From: Lentimicrobiaceae bacterium
GTDB lineage: Bacteria; Bacteroidota; Bacteroidia; Bacteroidales; F082
Reading direction: 5' to 3'
NCBI GenBank assembly: GCA_015061315.1
Contig: SUWV01000029.1
Span: 1 to 32,333, forward strand
Length of the DNA stretch: 32,333 nucleotides
The notes below the pieces were generated by a model. It made no database searches. It was not told the DNA's origin and saw only the letters and a list, made by a program, of their open reading frames with translations. The position numbers were made by a program, and so were the translations under genes. Every line of letters starts with the position of its first letter. The first letter of the stretch is position 1. Positions 23,332 to 31,495 of the stretch are shown in pieces.

Positions 23332-25041
23332 TCATTGCGTCATTACGTCTTTAACCATCTTCTTAATATGATGATTTCCTTTCTCATCGGTGATTCTTAC
23401 TAAATAAAGTCCGCTGTTCAACATTGAAACATCGATTTCATTTTTATGTTCTGTAGATATGATTAATTGTCCTACTGAATTATATATCTCGACTTTCATT
23501 ATGTCGCTGCCATTGATATTGATAATGTCTTTTGCAGGGTTAGGATATATCTCGACATCATTCATATCATTTTCAGTTATACCGACAGAATTTTTTATGG
23601 TGAAGCTATGAGGGTCGAGTTTGCCGAAGACTGGCTGCTGACGGTTTCTGCCAGACTCGTCGGCGGCATAGACGTAATATTTCACTTCAGAGCCTGCTTT
23701 ATATCCTTTTATATATGCCACATATTCGTCTTCCATGCCTGTCGCTTTCATCTTGGCAGTCTGATATTCACCTCCGTCGATGCTATAATATACGAGCAAT
23801 GAGTCTTGTTTTAAGTCGGCGCCGCTATATGCTATTACCTTACTTACTATGGCGAGGGAGTCGTGCCATTCTTGTTCACCGAAGAGAACCTCGCGATGAT
23901 CGACGTAAAGCATGTCGAAGTCCATGACGCCGCGAGTGCGACAGTGAAGAGCGTCGGTGTTGAGCCAGCCGTCCCAGCTCCAGTCGTAAGGATCGACATT
24001 GTCGATACCGATGATCTCATAACCTGGCATGGCGTCGCGATAGACCTGAAGAGCAGCTTCGTTATACTCGGCATTACTACCCATAGGGACAAGGACTTTT
24101 TTGTTAAGAATCAAACTGTTGGTGTAAGGACATATAGCATTGCCTCCAGGGAGCTCGACGCGATACACTTTATAAGGATAACCCCAGCTGCAGTTTGTCG
24201 TCTTGAAATAATCTGCCACCTCTTCGTATTTGTCGTATTGAACATGAGTCTCAGGCACGCGAGCTAAGAGTATCTTGTCGGGAGCTAAGAATTTTCCCCA
24301 GCAATCGACATGAGCTATATATTGTCCTTGCGGGTCGATGGTGACATGATAAGGGTCGATGCCGAGATAATTTTTCATCCTCTCATAAACTTGTTCTTCT
24401 GTAATGCCTTGCGCCACACTTTCTTTGATGACGATGTCGTCGGAGACGCCGGCACCGAAACCGTCTTGCATCATATTACCTCCAGTGTGAACCACCTTCA
24501 TGCCGTAGATAGGGATGTCCCAATATTTTGCAAAATGACTCGGAAGCACGTCGTCGTTAGGTCGAGGACGGTTGTAGATGTTATCGACGATGGCAGCTTC
24601 CTTGCCCTCAAAGATATACCAAGGCCCAAAGTCGCGAATCCAATAAGAGTCGGTCTTGGCAACCAAAAACTCACAGTTGTCGATATTGACACCTTTCGAC
24701 TGATAGTTGTTCCTCGCAATCTCAGCGTCTAAGATAGAAGAGACTACTGTTATCACCTTGCAATCTTCCGCCATCTCTATCACCAACTCCATAGGAATGC
24801 CCAAAGGATATACTATCATGACAGCCTGCATGGGCTCATATTCTCCCGGAAAACGTACCTCGCCAGTAGGAGGCGCCGTCTCGACAAAGTCGCGAGTCAC
24901 TATGCTCTTGTGCATCTCATCCTCAGAAAGATATTTCAACTTCCTCCATTCTGGAAATTCTCTCTCCTGCGCTTGTGCCTTATGAGCTAACGGTAATATC
25001 AAACATAAAATCAGTGCGATAATTGTAAATCTCTTATTCAT
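23332..25041 (-). CDS. Secreted peptidylarginine deiminase-like enzyme with type IX sorting domain
   Basis: The 569-residue protein closely resembles the Porphyromonas gingivalis peptidylarginine deiminase (PPAD), which converts C-terminal arginine of peptides to citrulline. After a signal peptide (1-25) the guanidino-group-modifying catalytic domain keeps Asp137, His244, Asp246, Asn308 and Cys367. They lie in the same contexts as in PPAD: AKTDSYWIRD, HVDCWGK, PYTNSLILN and TDALHCRT. Arg158 and Arg160 in NRPRPNDD match the two arginines that bind the substrate carboxylate in PPAD. An Ig-like domain follows (about 385-485), then a type A C-terminal sorting domain (from VEIYPNPAKD at 496 to HHIKKMVK). 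The enzyme is therefore predicted to be exported by type IX secretion. The alternative name, agmatine deiminase, fits less well. It diverges from the lytic transglycosylase gene. Confidence 0.88.
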   Translation of the reverse strand: MNKRFTIIALILCLILPLAHKAQAQEREFPEWRKLKYLSEDEMHKSIVTRDFVETAPPTGEVRFPGEYEPMQAVMIVYPLGIPMELVIEMAEDCKVITVVSSILDAEIARNNYQSKGVNIDNCEFLVAKTDSYWIRDFGPWYIFEGKEAAIVDNIYNRPRPNDDVLPSHFAKYWDIPIYGMKVVHTGGNMMQDGFGAGVSDDIVIKESVAQGITEEQVYERMKNYLGIDPYHVTIDPQGQYIAHVDCWGKFLAPDKILLARVPETHVQYDKYEEVADYFKTTNCSWGYPYKVYRVELPGGNAICPYTNSLILNKKVLVPMGSNAEYNEAALQVYRDAMPGYEIIGIDNVDPYDWSWDGWLNTDALHCRTRGVMDFDMLYVDHREVLFGEQEWHDSLAIVSKVIAYSGADLKQDSLLVYYSIDGGEYQTAKMKATGMEDEYVAYIKGYKAGSEVKYYVYAADESGRNRQQPVFGKLDPHSFTIKNSVGITENDMNDVEIYPNPAKDIININGSDIMKVEIYNSVGQLIISTEHKNEIDVSMLNSGLYLVRITDEKGNHHIKKMVKDVMTQ

Positions 25042-25063
25042 AATGATATAAATTTTTGTCTTA

Positions 25064-25071
25064 CAAAGTTA
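25064..25071 (-). promoter_or_regulatory. -7 box for the deiminase gene
   Basis: The minus strand reads TAACTTTG, an exact match to TAnnTTTG, 22 bp before the ATG. It lies 22 bp from the divergent box at 25094. Confidence 0.5.
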
Positions 25072-25093
25072 TCATTTTTTTTCAATAAATCAT

Positions 25094-25101
25094 TATCTTT
25101 G
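25094..25101 (+). promoter_or_regulatory. -7 box for the lytic transglycosylase gene
   Basis: TATCTTTG lies 36 bp before the ATG at 25138. The two divergent promoters share an AT-rich 22-bp centre. Confidence 0.55.
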
Positions 25102-25137
25102 TAAGCATAATTTATCATTAAATCTTACTTCCCATAA

Positions 25138-27018
25138 ATGAAAAGAAAAGCTTTTAAAATATTATTGTCATCATCTTTATTTACTTTATTATTAACGACT
25201 TCATGCAGCGTGCTCGAGGAATATACCTCCGTGATATTTAAGAAAGAGACTGAAGATATAGTGGTGGAAGATACCTTGTCGTATGAAGCTGTGACAATGG
25301 ATTATGAGAGCGATGTCATATTAGAAGAAGATGCTGAATTTACAGGCGATGTCTTAGATTCTATTTACTCTGTCTCTGATTATGAAGAGGAGTTTGCTGA
25401 TGTTGAAATCGTTGATACTTTGGCGCATTATGATAGCTTGGAAGTGGTTTTGCAAGAACGTATCAATAGGGAGAATTCGGGAGAGGCTATTGTGGAAGAG
25501 TCTGATGTCATGATGAATATGATTGACGATTTAGCTGATATTCCGTATTTTGAACAAAATAAATTAGAGCCGAGTTCTAAGTCGGAGAATATCTATAACT
25601 ATCCGGCTGATTATGTTCCTACTTTTTCCGATAGCGTATATTCTGAGCGTATCGCAAAGCTGCGACAACAGACTACTATCGAATTGGTTTATAACAAGCA
25701 TGTGAAGAGTTTTATCGATGTTTATGCTGTAAGGAAGAGAGAGCATCTCTGCAAGATTTTAGGTCTTGCCGACATTTATTTTCCTATGTTTGAGCAGGCT
25801 TTGGATAAATACAATATGCCTTTGGAACTAAAATATCTGGCGGTGGTGGAGTCGGCTCTTAATCCGCGTGCTGGTTCTCATGCTGGCGCTAAAGGTCTGT
25901 GGCAGTTTATGTATGCTACGGGCAAGACGTATAAACTCAATGTCACGACATTAGTCGACGACCGCATGGACCCTGTCAAAGCTACCGAAGCTGCTTGCCA
26001 GCATCTCCTCGATCTTTATAAAAAATATGACGACTGGTTCTTAGCTTTGGCTGCATATAACTCAGGTGGTGGTAATGTCAATAAGGCGATACGTCGCGCC
26101 GGCGGACTGAAGAACTATTGGGCGATATGGCCTTTCCTTCCAAGAGAAACTCGTGGCTATGTGCCTGCCTTCATCGCCGTGAATTATGTGATGAATTATT
26201 CACAAGAACATAACCTTTATCCTACCGATCCAGGCATCATGGCAGATGGCGTGGATAGCGTGACAGTACATCAGCCGCTGCATTTCGATCAACTTCATGA
26301 GATGCTCAATATACCAATGGAAGACATAAAATTCTTTAACCCTCAATATAAGGCTTCTATAATTCCTGCCAACGAGAAAAATCCTATGTCGCTGCGACTC
26401 CCTGAGGATTATATTGACGATTTCATCGATAACGAAAAAGAGCTTTATGCCTTCAAGACTAAGAAAGGTATCGACAGAGAGAAACTCGAAGAGGAGATGA
26501 AGAAGGTGAGCGACAGAAGCGTGCATATAGTGAAAAGCGGCGAGAACTTAGGTAGCATAGCAAAGAAATATCGCATCAGCGTAAACCAGATTAAGACGTG
26601 GAATAACTTGAAAGGAACTACGATTTATCCTGGACAGAAACTCATAGTATATAGCTCGGGAGCTGCTAAGGTGCAGAATAATAGCAGCAAACCAGCATCA
26701 CGTTCAACAGAACAAAGCATTCATGTCGTTAAATCTGGTGAGAACCTCAGCGTCATAGCAAAGAAATATAAATGCTCGGTGTCTGACCTTAAAGAATGGA
26801 ATAACTTGAAAAGCACTACACTGAAGGTGGGACAGAAACTTAAAGTGTATCCTGCTTCAACAGATAAAAATAATAAGATAGTTCATACAGTGAAGTCGGG
26901 CGATAACCTCTGGGATATCTCTAAGAAATATGGTGTCAGCGTTGAACAAATCATGAGACTTAATAATTTAGATAAAAAAACCGTCCTTAAAATAGGACAA
27001 AAACTTAAGATTAATTAA
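25138..27018 (+). CDS. MltD-type lytic transglycosylase lipoprotein with three LysM domains
   Basis: This 626-residue outer-envelope lipoprotein cleaves peptidoglycan glycan strands. The signal ends at TTSC with lipidated Cys23, and an acidic linker follows (37-145). The SLT domain has the catalytic Glu238 in [12 protein letters not shown], then GLWQFM (253-258) and AAYNSG (305-310). Three LysM domains bind peptidoglycan at about 463-506, 529-571 and 583-626, each with the HxVKSGxNL opening. The protein ends at the last residue of the third LysM. The same order with DUF4837 downstream is frequent in Bacteroidales, so the two may work together. Its stop codon is followed 1 nt later by an AATTAAC array. 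Confidence 0.94.
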   Translation: MKRKAFKILLSSSLFTLLLTTSCSVLEEYTSVIFKKETEDIVVEDTLSYEAVTMDYESDVILEEDAEFTGDVLDSIYSVSDYEEEFADVEIVDTLAHYDSLEVVLQERINRENSGEAIVEESDVMMNMIDDLADIPYFEQNKLEPSSKSENIYNYPADYVPTFSDSVYSERIAKLRQQTTIELVYNKHVKSFIDVYAVRKREHLCKILGLADIYFPMFEQALDKYNMPLELKYLAVVESALNPRAGSHAGAKGLWQFMYATGKTYKLNVTTLVDDRMDPVKATEAACQHLLDLYKKYDDWFLALAAYNSGGGNVNKAIRRAGGLKNYWAIWPFLPRETRGYVPAFIAVNYVMNYSQEHNLYPTDPGIMADGVDSVTVHQPLHFDQLHEMLNIPMEDIKFFNPQYKASIIPANEKNPMSLRLPEDYIDDFIDNEKELYAFKTKKGIDREKLEEEMKKVSDRSVHIVKSGENLGSIAKKYRISVNQIKTWNNLKGTTIYPGQKLIVYSSGAAKVQNNSSKPASRSTEQSIHVVKSGENLSVIAKKYKCSVSDLKEWNNLKSTTLKVGQKLKVYPASTDKNNKIVHTVKSGDNLWDISKKYGVSVEQIMRLNNLDKKTVLKIGQKLKIN

Positions 27019-27019
27019 G

Positions 27020-27054
27020 AATTAACAATTAACAATTAACAATTAACAATTACG
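27020..27054. repeat. 7-bp array AATTAAC, five units
   Basis: Four perfect AATTAAC heptamers and one AATTACG run in register, starting 1 nt after the stop codon of the lytic transglycosylase gene. This is the most regular array in the window. Confidence 0.85.
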
Positions 27055-27117
27055 TATTGGTTTTTGGTGGTGTAGTGCGTCTAATCAATTAGAAATTAAC
27101 ATTAAACTATTATAATT

Positions 27118-28119
27118 ATGAAAAGATTGAATTTATTAGCCTTCATACTGGTTTTATTGACATCATTGACGTCATGTGATAAGGGAACCAATGAATTAAA
27201 AAGAGCTCGTTCTGTTGGTGGCACTTCAGAGATTTTATTTGTCACTCAAAACGATGAGCAGTGGAACGGACAGATGGGACAGACAGTACGCGACTTCTTC
27301 GAGCAGGAACAATATGGACTCCCTCAGCCAGAGAAAAACTTCAGAGTGTCGCATATCAACACTGACGCTCTCAACGATATGTTTAGCAAACACAGAAATC
27401 TCATCATAGCTAAGATTGATAAGGACATCGCAAATCCTTTGGTAGAGACGCAGAAGAACTGGAAGGCTGAGCCTCAATTCGTGATGAGGATAACAGCTCC
27501 TTCTATAGAGTCGTGGGTCAGGACTTTTAACTCGCAGAAAGACGGCCTGAAACTTCTCTTCGACCAAAATGAAAGAGACCGCTTCCAGGAATTTTTCCGT
27601 CCTACTACCGACCATAAAATAGTGAATAAGCTGAAAGATCGTTTCGGCGTCACTATGAATATTCCCGAAGGTTATTTCATCGGCGTCGATAAAGATGACT
27701 TTATGTGGATTCGTAAGGAGACCGCTGATATGAGCATGGCGTTTCTTATTTATGAACTTCCTTATAAAGATACTGCCGACTTGAACCCGAATAATATCAT
27801 CAATGTGAGAGATTCTATAGTGAAGAAATATATTCCTGGTCCTATTGACGGTTCTTATATGACTACAGATAAGGAATTCCTGAAGCCTGTCTTCACGGTT
27901 TTGCCTGACTTCCCTGCTGGCTACGCCGTAGAGACTCGCGGGTTATGGAATGTGGTCGGCGATTTCATGGCAGGTCCTTTCGTGTCGTATTCTATTGTAA
28001 ATCCTGAAAGTACTAAGATAGTCACCGCTGAAGGCTGGATCTATTATCCTAATAAGGAAAAGAGAGACTTGTTGCGACAACAAGAGAGTATCTTATACAG
28101 CTTGAAATTCGTGGAATAG
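27118..28119 (+). CDS. DUF4837 lipoprotein
   Basis: The 333-residue protein matches the DUF4837 family of Bacteroidota envelope lipoproteins. The signal MKRLNLLAFILVLLTSLTSC gives lipidated Cys20. Family blocks are SVGGTSEILFVTQNDEQWNG, the PQPEKNFRVSHIN stretch, NIPEGYFIGVDKDDFMWIRKET (as parts) and YVSRGLW-like AVETRGLWNVVGDFMAGPFVS near 273-294. The function is unknown. The conserved place downstream of an MltD-type enzyme suggests a link with cell-wall turnover, which is inference only. It ends 21 bp from the convergent TonB-dependent receptor gene, with no obvious terminator between. Confidence 0.88.
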   Translation: MKRLNLLAFILVLLTSLTSCDKGTNELKRARSVGGTSEILFVTQNDEQWNGQMGQTVRDFFEQEQYGLPQPEKNFRVSHINTDALNDMFSKHRNLIIAKIDKDIANPLVETQKNWKAEPQFVMRITAPSIESWVRTFNSQKDGLKLLFDQNERDRFQEFFRPTTDHKIVNKLKDRFGVTMNIPEGYFIGVDKDDFMWIRKETADMSMAFLIYELPYKDTADLNPNNIINVRDSIVKKYIPGPIDGSYMTTDKEFLKPVFTVLPDFPAGYAVETRGLWNVVGDFMAGPFVSYSIVNPESTKIVTAEGWIYYPNKEKRDLLRQQESILYSLKFVE

Positions 28120-28140
28120 ACAAACGCTAATTATCTTTGA

Positions 28141-30663
28141 TTAAAACTCTGCGACAAGTTTAAGATTGATTTGTCGCGGAGTGAGATAGTTAGGCACCGC
28201 ATATTGAATGTTATAGATGTCGGTGACCCACATATATGAACTTACATTGCTAATACCTAAAAGGTTGAAAATTTCAAGGCTAATCCAGCAGTTTTTGACA
28301 AAAGCTAATGGGTTGCCTTTTTTTAAACTCGTCGTCTCGCTTATCAGCTGCTTGCTGAATCCAATGTCGACTCTTCTGTAAGGCGACATCCTGAGAGTCT
28401 GTTTGTAGCGTTCGCTATATGGCGCGCCGAAAGGCATTCCAGTGCCGAAGACGAGTTTTAAGTTTACCTTAAACGATGGTATGTAAGGGATGTAATCTTG
28501 GAAGAATATTGAGAAGTTGACTTTCTGATCGGAAGGGCGAGGTATGCCTTTTATCAAAGTGTCGCATACGAAGTCGGCTCCGTTATTGACATCGGTCTGC
28601 GATAAGATAGTGCCGTCTGATGAGAGATAATATTTTATGTTCTCTGCCGATTTCATGAAAGAAAGACTTGCCCAGCTTTCTATGCCTTTGACAAATTCTC
28701 CGTTGATACGGACGTCCATTCCAGTGGCGTAGCCTGTAGCCCTCTGGTCGGCAAAATATTTTATCCTGATGTTATCGACTTCGTAAGGAATGATATCTTT
28801 TAAATATTTGTAATATATCTCTGTGGTAAGGAGGAAAGGTCGCTCCCACGCCTCGAAGTTATACTCGTGAGTGAACACTACCTGATACGACTTCTGCGTC
28901 GTGGCGTCTTGTGGTTTCACAAGGCTGCCATCGAACATACGCAGCTCGCGATAAAATGGAGGCTGTACGTAAACACCACCCGACAGACGGAAAAGCATGT
29001 CGTGATTCCAGCCTGGTTTTAGAGCAAAGCCGGCGCGAGGACTGATATTGACTTCGTTGTTGTAGCCCCAGTAGTTGGCACGTAATCCTACCGACAATGT
29101 CATGATGTCGTCCTTGTCGCTGTTGAACGACCATTCGCTGTTGACGAAGCCGTCGATATTGTTTATATCTAAGATATTGTGACCTTTAGATACATGGCGT
29201 ATGTCGAAGAGCGGGTGAGGAGGATTAGGGCTTCCTATAGAATCCGCAGGGTGAGGCAGGCTGAAACCGGCTGAGTCTATCATCTCCCATTCGTTGATGA
29301 AGTCGTCGAAATGCTGATGTTGATAGCGCAGTCCCCATTTGAGGTTGAGCATGTCGTTTTTATAAGCTCCTTTATGGTCGATGTTGAAGACCTGTGAGTA
29401 GAAGTCGTTGCGTGCATGTTCTATATAAGTGCCGACGCCTTGGTTAGAGATGACGTTGCCGTTTTGTTCGCTGCCGGGGTTTGTCTCTAACTGTCCTATC
29501 CAATATTGACCTTGTATGTCGTAATTCTCCGACTCTATAGCGGAATATGTCGATGCTATGAGTTTGAGGTTGAGGTCTTCGTTAGGACTGTAGTTGAGAG
29601 TGAAGGCGCCGAGTCCTGTGTTATAGTTGCTCGATTCTTTTCCGTCGAAATATATTGTGATACGATGTGCTGCTTGTATGTTGCCGAAGTCGGTCTCGCG
29701 TGTCTCTGGCACCATGAGGTAGCTGTTTCTGGAATAATAGCCGAAGGCGGATACTTCCAAGCGAGGGGAGATGTTATAAGATAAGATGCCTTGAAAGTCG
29801 GTGAAGTTAGGCTGATAAACGCCTTTGGTTTCCATGTTGCCAAGGATATATTTGTTGTTCTTATAACGTGCGCCTATGAGATATGAGAGCTTGTTTTTCA
29901 TGACGGAACCTTCGGCATGTGCCTCAGCGCCGAGGAAACTCAACGACAGCGAGGCTGCTGGTATGACAGGCTTCTTATATGTGATGTCGAGCGCCGACGA
30001 GAGCTTGTCGCCATATTCTGCCGAGAAACCTCCTGCCGAGAAGTCGATGTTGGAGACGAGACTCGGGTTGATGACACTCATGCCTTCCTGCTGACCTGAG
30101 CCTACAAGGAAAGGCTTATATATTTCTATCCCGTTGATATAGATGAGATTTTCGTCGAAGTTGCCTCCACGTACATTATATTGCGAGCTTAACTCATTGG
30201 AGGAAGAGACTCCAGGTAAGGTTTTGACAAGATCCTCCACGCCTCCAGCAGAGCTGCTCGGTATCATCGCAATCTCACGAGCATCAAGGCGAGTGATAGT
30301 GGCTGAGTTGATCTGTCTGTCGGAAACGACAATGTCGGATAAGGTCGTCGACGTGGAACTTAAACTGACGTCAATCTTACGATGTTCCCCGACTTTTAAT
30401 TTTATTTCTTTCGTTATCGGCTGATAACCGACAAAAGAATATACCACATTTAAAAGAGTGTCGGCTGGAAGATGTAACTCATACTGACCGCGTGAGTTTG
30501 ATGAGACTCCATACGAACTGCCTAAGACAGCGACATTCACGAGCTCTAATACATTACCTCTGTTGTCGGTGATCTTTCCATAAATATAACTGTCCTTAGC
30601 TTGCCCTAAAAGCAAAATAGGAAACATCATCAGTATTAATAATGTATATCTAAGTCTCATCAA
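28141..30663 (-). CDS. TonB-dependent receptor with carboxypeptidase-regulatory-like domain
   Basis: This 840-residue outer-membrane receptor imports a ligand using TonB energy. A signal peptide (1-21) is followed by a carboxypeptidase-D regulatory-like domain (about 24-110, IYGKITDNRGNVLELVNV to FVGYQP). The plug follows (about 115-230) with GGVEDLVKTLPGVSSSNELS and YNVRGGNFDENLIYINGIEI in short blocks, then a 22-strand-type barrel to the final KLVAEF. It is not a SusC: no SusD gene follows and the SusC-specific plug motif is missing. The start is either of two consecutive ATG codons (30663 or 30660). The ligand is not evident; no transport partner is adjacent. No good promoter box was found. 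Confidence 0.92.
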   Translation of the reverse strand: MMRLRYTLLILMMFPILLLGQAKDSYIYGKITDNRGNVLELVNVAVLGSSYGVSSNSRGQYELHLPADTLLNVVYSFVGYQPITKEIKLKVGEHRKIDVSLSSTSTTLSDIVVSDRQINSATITRLDAREIAMIPSSSAGGVEDLVKTLPGVSSSNELSSQYNVRGGNFDENLIYINGIEIYKPFLVGSGQQEGMSVINPSLVSNIDFSAGGFSAEYGDKLSSALDITYKKPVIPAASLSLSFLGAEAHAEGSVMKNKLSYLIGARYKNNKYILGNMETKGVYQPNFTDFQGILSYNISPRLEVSAFGYYSRNSYLMVPETRETDFGNIQAAHRITIYFDGKESSNYNTGLGAFTLNYSPNEDLNLKLIASTYSAIESENYDIQGQYWIGQLETNPGSEQNGNVISNQGVGTYIEHARNDFYSQVFNIDHKGAYKNDMLNLKWGLRYQHQHFDDFINEWEMIDSAGFSLPHPADSIGSPNPPHPLFDIRHVSKGHNILDINNIDGFVNSEWSFNSDKDDIMTLSVGLRANYWGYNNEVNISPRAGFALKPGWNHDMLFRLSGGVYVQPPFYRELRMFDGSLVKPQDATTQKSYQVVFTHEYNFEAWERPFLLTTEIYYKYLKDIIPYEVDNIRIKYFADQRATGYATGMDVRINGEFVKGIESWASLSFMKSAENIKYYLSSDGTILSQTDVNNGADFVCDTLIKGIPRPSDQKVNFSIFFQDYIPYIPSFKVNLKLVFGTGMPFGAPYSERYKQTLRMSPYRRVDIGFSKQLISETTSLKKGNPLAFVKNCWISLEIFNLLGISNVSSYMWVTDIYNIQYAVPNYLTPRQINLKLVAEF

Positions 30664-30716
30664 AAAGTATTTATTGTATAACTTTGTTATTATCGAAATA
30701 GTATTCAGATAAACCT

Positions 30717-30751
30717 AAAAAAAAAGTCGTCTGTTTGTGACGACTCTTTTT
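30717..30751 (-). terminator. Intrinsic terminator after rpmB
   Basis: AGTCGTC (30725-30731) and GACGACT (30739-30745) form a 7-bp stem with a 7-nt loop. On the minus strand a run of at least eight T follows. It separates rpmB from the TonB-dependent receptor gene downstream. Confidence 0.85.
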
Positions 30752-30772
30752 ATAACATTTGTTAGGATATTA

Positions 30773-31015
30773 TTACCAACGGTTCAAGTGACCTTCCATT
30801 GAAGCATCCATGATAGCTTGGTAAACACCTTTTTTGTCAATTGTACGTAAACCGGCTGCTGATACTTTCAAAACTACCCATTCATCCCATTCTGGAACGT
30901 AGAAACGTTTGATTTGCAAGTTTGGTTTGAAAGTTCTTTTAGTCTTTCTGTTTGAGTGAGAAACGTTATTACCGGTAATGACTTTTTTACCTGTGATTTG
31001 ACAAATTTTTGACAT
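30773..31015 (-). CDS. rpmB: Ribosomal protein L28
   Basis: This is 50S subunit protein L28, 80 residues, the Bacteroidota length. The family signature [34 protein letters not shown] is seen in parts, followed by [16 protein letters not shown]. The terminator follows 22 nt after the stop codon. In most Bacteroidota rpmB is followed by rpmG (L33) and a DUF4295 gene; here it is alone, so those genes must lie elsewhere if present. Confidence 0.97.
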   Translation of the reverse strand: MSKICQITGKKVITGNNVSHSNRKTKRTFKPNLQIKRFYVPEWDEWVVLKVSAAGLRTIDKKGVYQAIMDASMEGHLNRW

Positions 31016-31062
31016 GACTCTTAATATTTTATTGTTAAATTCTTCTCCTAAAAATTGAGGTG

Positions 31063-31093
31063 CAAATTAACGACATTTTTTTGAATTACGCAA
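31063..31093 (-). promoter_or_regulatory. Possible rpmB promoter
   Basis: On the minus strand TTG, 21 nt and TAATTTG resemble a -33/-7 pair with one base missing from the -7 box. It lies about 50 bp before the rpmB ATG. Confidence 0.3.
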
Positions 31094-31144
31094 GAGTTTT
31101 AGAAAAAAGTTTTTAAGTAACTTTTGCAAGAAAAGATAACTCGC

Positions 31145-31222
31145 TTAGAATAAATCGGTTGGTCGGATTGCTTGAAAATTGGGTAACGAGATAGCAACCG
31201 TTCGTATTTCTGAGTTCTTCAT
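31145..31222 (-). CDS. Possible 25-residue peptide
   Basis: ATG at 31222 opens a 25-codon frame (MKNSEIRTVAIS, then LPNFQAIRPTDLF) that ends at TAA. It starts about 27 nt after the transcription start predicted from the exact -7 box TACCTTTG at 31256-31263 on the same strand. The peptide has no signal or membrane segment and I recognise no family. It may be a leader peptide, an accidental frame in a small RNA, or the tail of a decayed gene. Confidence 0.25.
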   Translation of the reverse strand: MKNSEIRTVAISLPNFQAIRPTDLF

Positions 31223-31255
31223 TGTTATGCTACAATGCTATAACTCTTTATGCAA

Positions 31256-31263
31256 CAAAGGTA
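31256..31263 (-). promoter_or_regulatory. Orphan minus-strand -7 box
   Basis: The minus strand reads TACCTTTG, matching TAnnTTTG, with no large gene for about 240 bp downstream until rpmB. It may drive the short frame at 31145-31222, a small RNA, or a second, longer rpmB transcript. Confidence 0.4.
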
Positions 31264-31410
31264 CAAAAATAATGCTGACGAAAAGAGAATTTGCAACATT
31301 TTCTTTTTTCGTCAACTTATTTTATGCCGTCAATGCAAAAACAAGTTTAGTCCGTTTTGAGTATATAGCAAATGGTGTAAACTAAACTCAAAAAAAAATC
31401 GTCTAATTAT

Positions 31411-31441
31411 TTTGCTTGGATGAAAATAATTTATACTTTTG
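31411..31441 (+). promoter_or_regulatory. Consensus promoter of tetR
   Basis: TTTG (31411-31414), exactly 19 nt, then TACTTTTG (31434-31441) is a complete match to the Bacteroidota TTTG-N19-TAnnTTTG consensus. It is the best promoter in the window. Transcription should start near 31448. Confidence 0.8.
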
Positions 31442-31443
31442 CG

Positions 31444-31472
31444 TTAACAAAATTGTTAGATAAAATTGTTAA
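31444..31472. promoter_or_regulatory. Palindromic operator candidate for TetR
   Basis: TAACAA-AA-TTGTTA (31445-31458) is a palindrome with perfect 6-bp arms. AAAATTGTTA repeats at 31449 and 31462, 13 nt apart, and TTAACAA (31444-31450) and TTGTTAA (31466-31472) form an outer pair. The site covers the predicted transcription start, as expected for an autorepressed tetR gene. Confidence 0.55.
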
Positions 31473-31495
31473 ATGCTTTTAAGTGGCTAAAAACG

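Larger units (their letters stand above)
31016..31495. other. Gene-poor junction, about 480 bp
   Basis: No large gene is supported here. It holds a weak rpmB promoter (31063-31093), a possible short minus-strand ORF with a good -7 box (31145-31263) and an imperfect inverted repeat, TGACGAAAA...TTTTCGTCA, around 31275-31315. The tetR promoter and operator lie at its right end. It separates the array-rich, lower-GC genome to the left from the GC-richer tetR segment. Confidence 0.6.

Noticed and set aside
23332..25041. Agmatine deiminase
   Set aside because: The family is related, but the signal peptide, the NRPRPNDD arginine pair, the Ig-like domain and the type IX sorting domain all match PPAD and not cytoplasmic agmatine deiminase.
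3793..27054. CRISPR array
   Set aside because: The repeats have periods of only 6-8 bp with no spacers of 25-40 bp, and no cas gene is present.
28141..30663. SusC-type glycan receptor and polysaccharide utilisation locus
   Set aside because: No SusD gene, glycoside hydrolase or hybrid two-component gene is adjacent, and the plug lacks the SusC-specific pattern.
31179..31385. 68-codon plus-strand frame before tetR
   Set aside because: It opens with a weak start codon, has no recognisable domain or promoter, and overlaps the inverted repeat and the opposing -7 box. It is more likely chance or decayed sequence.
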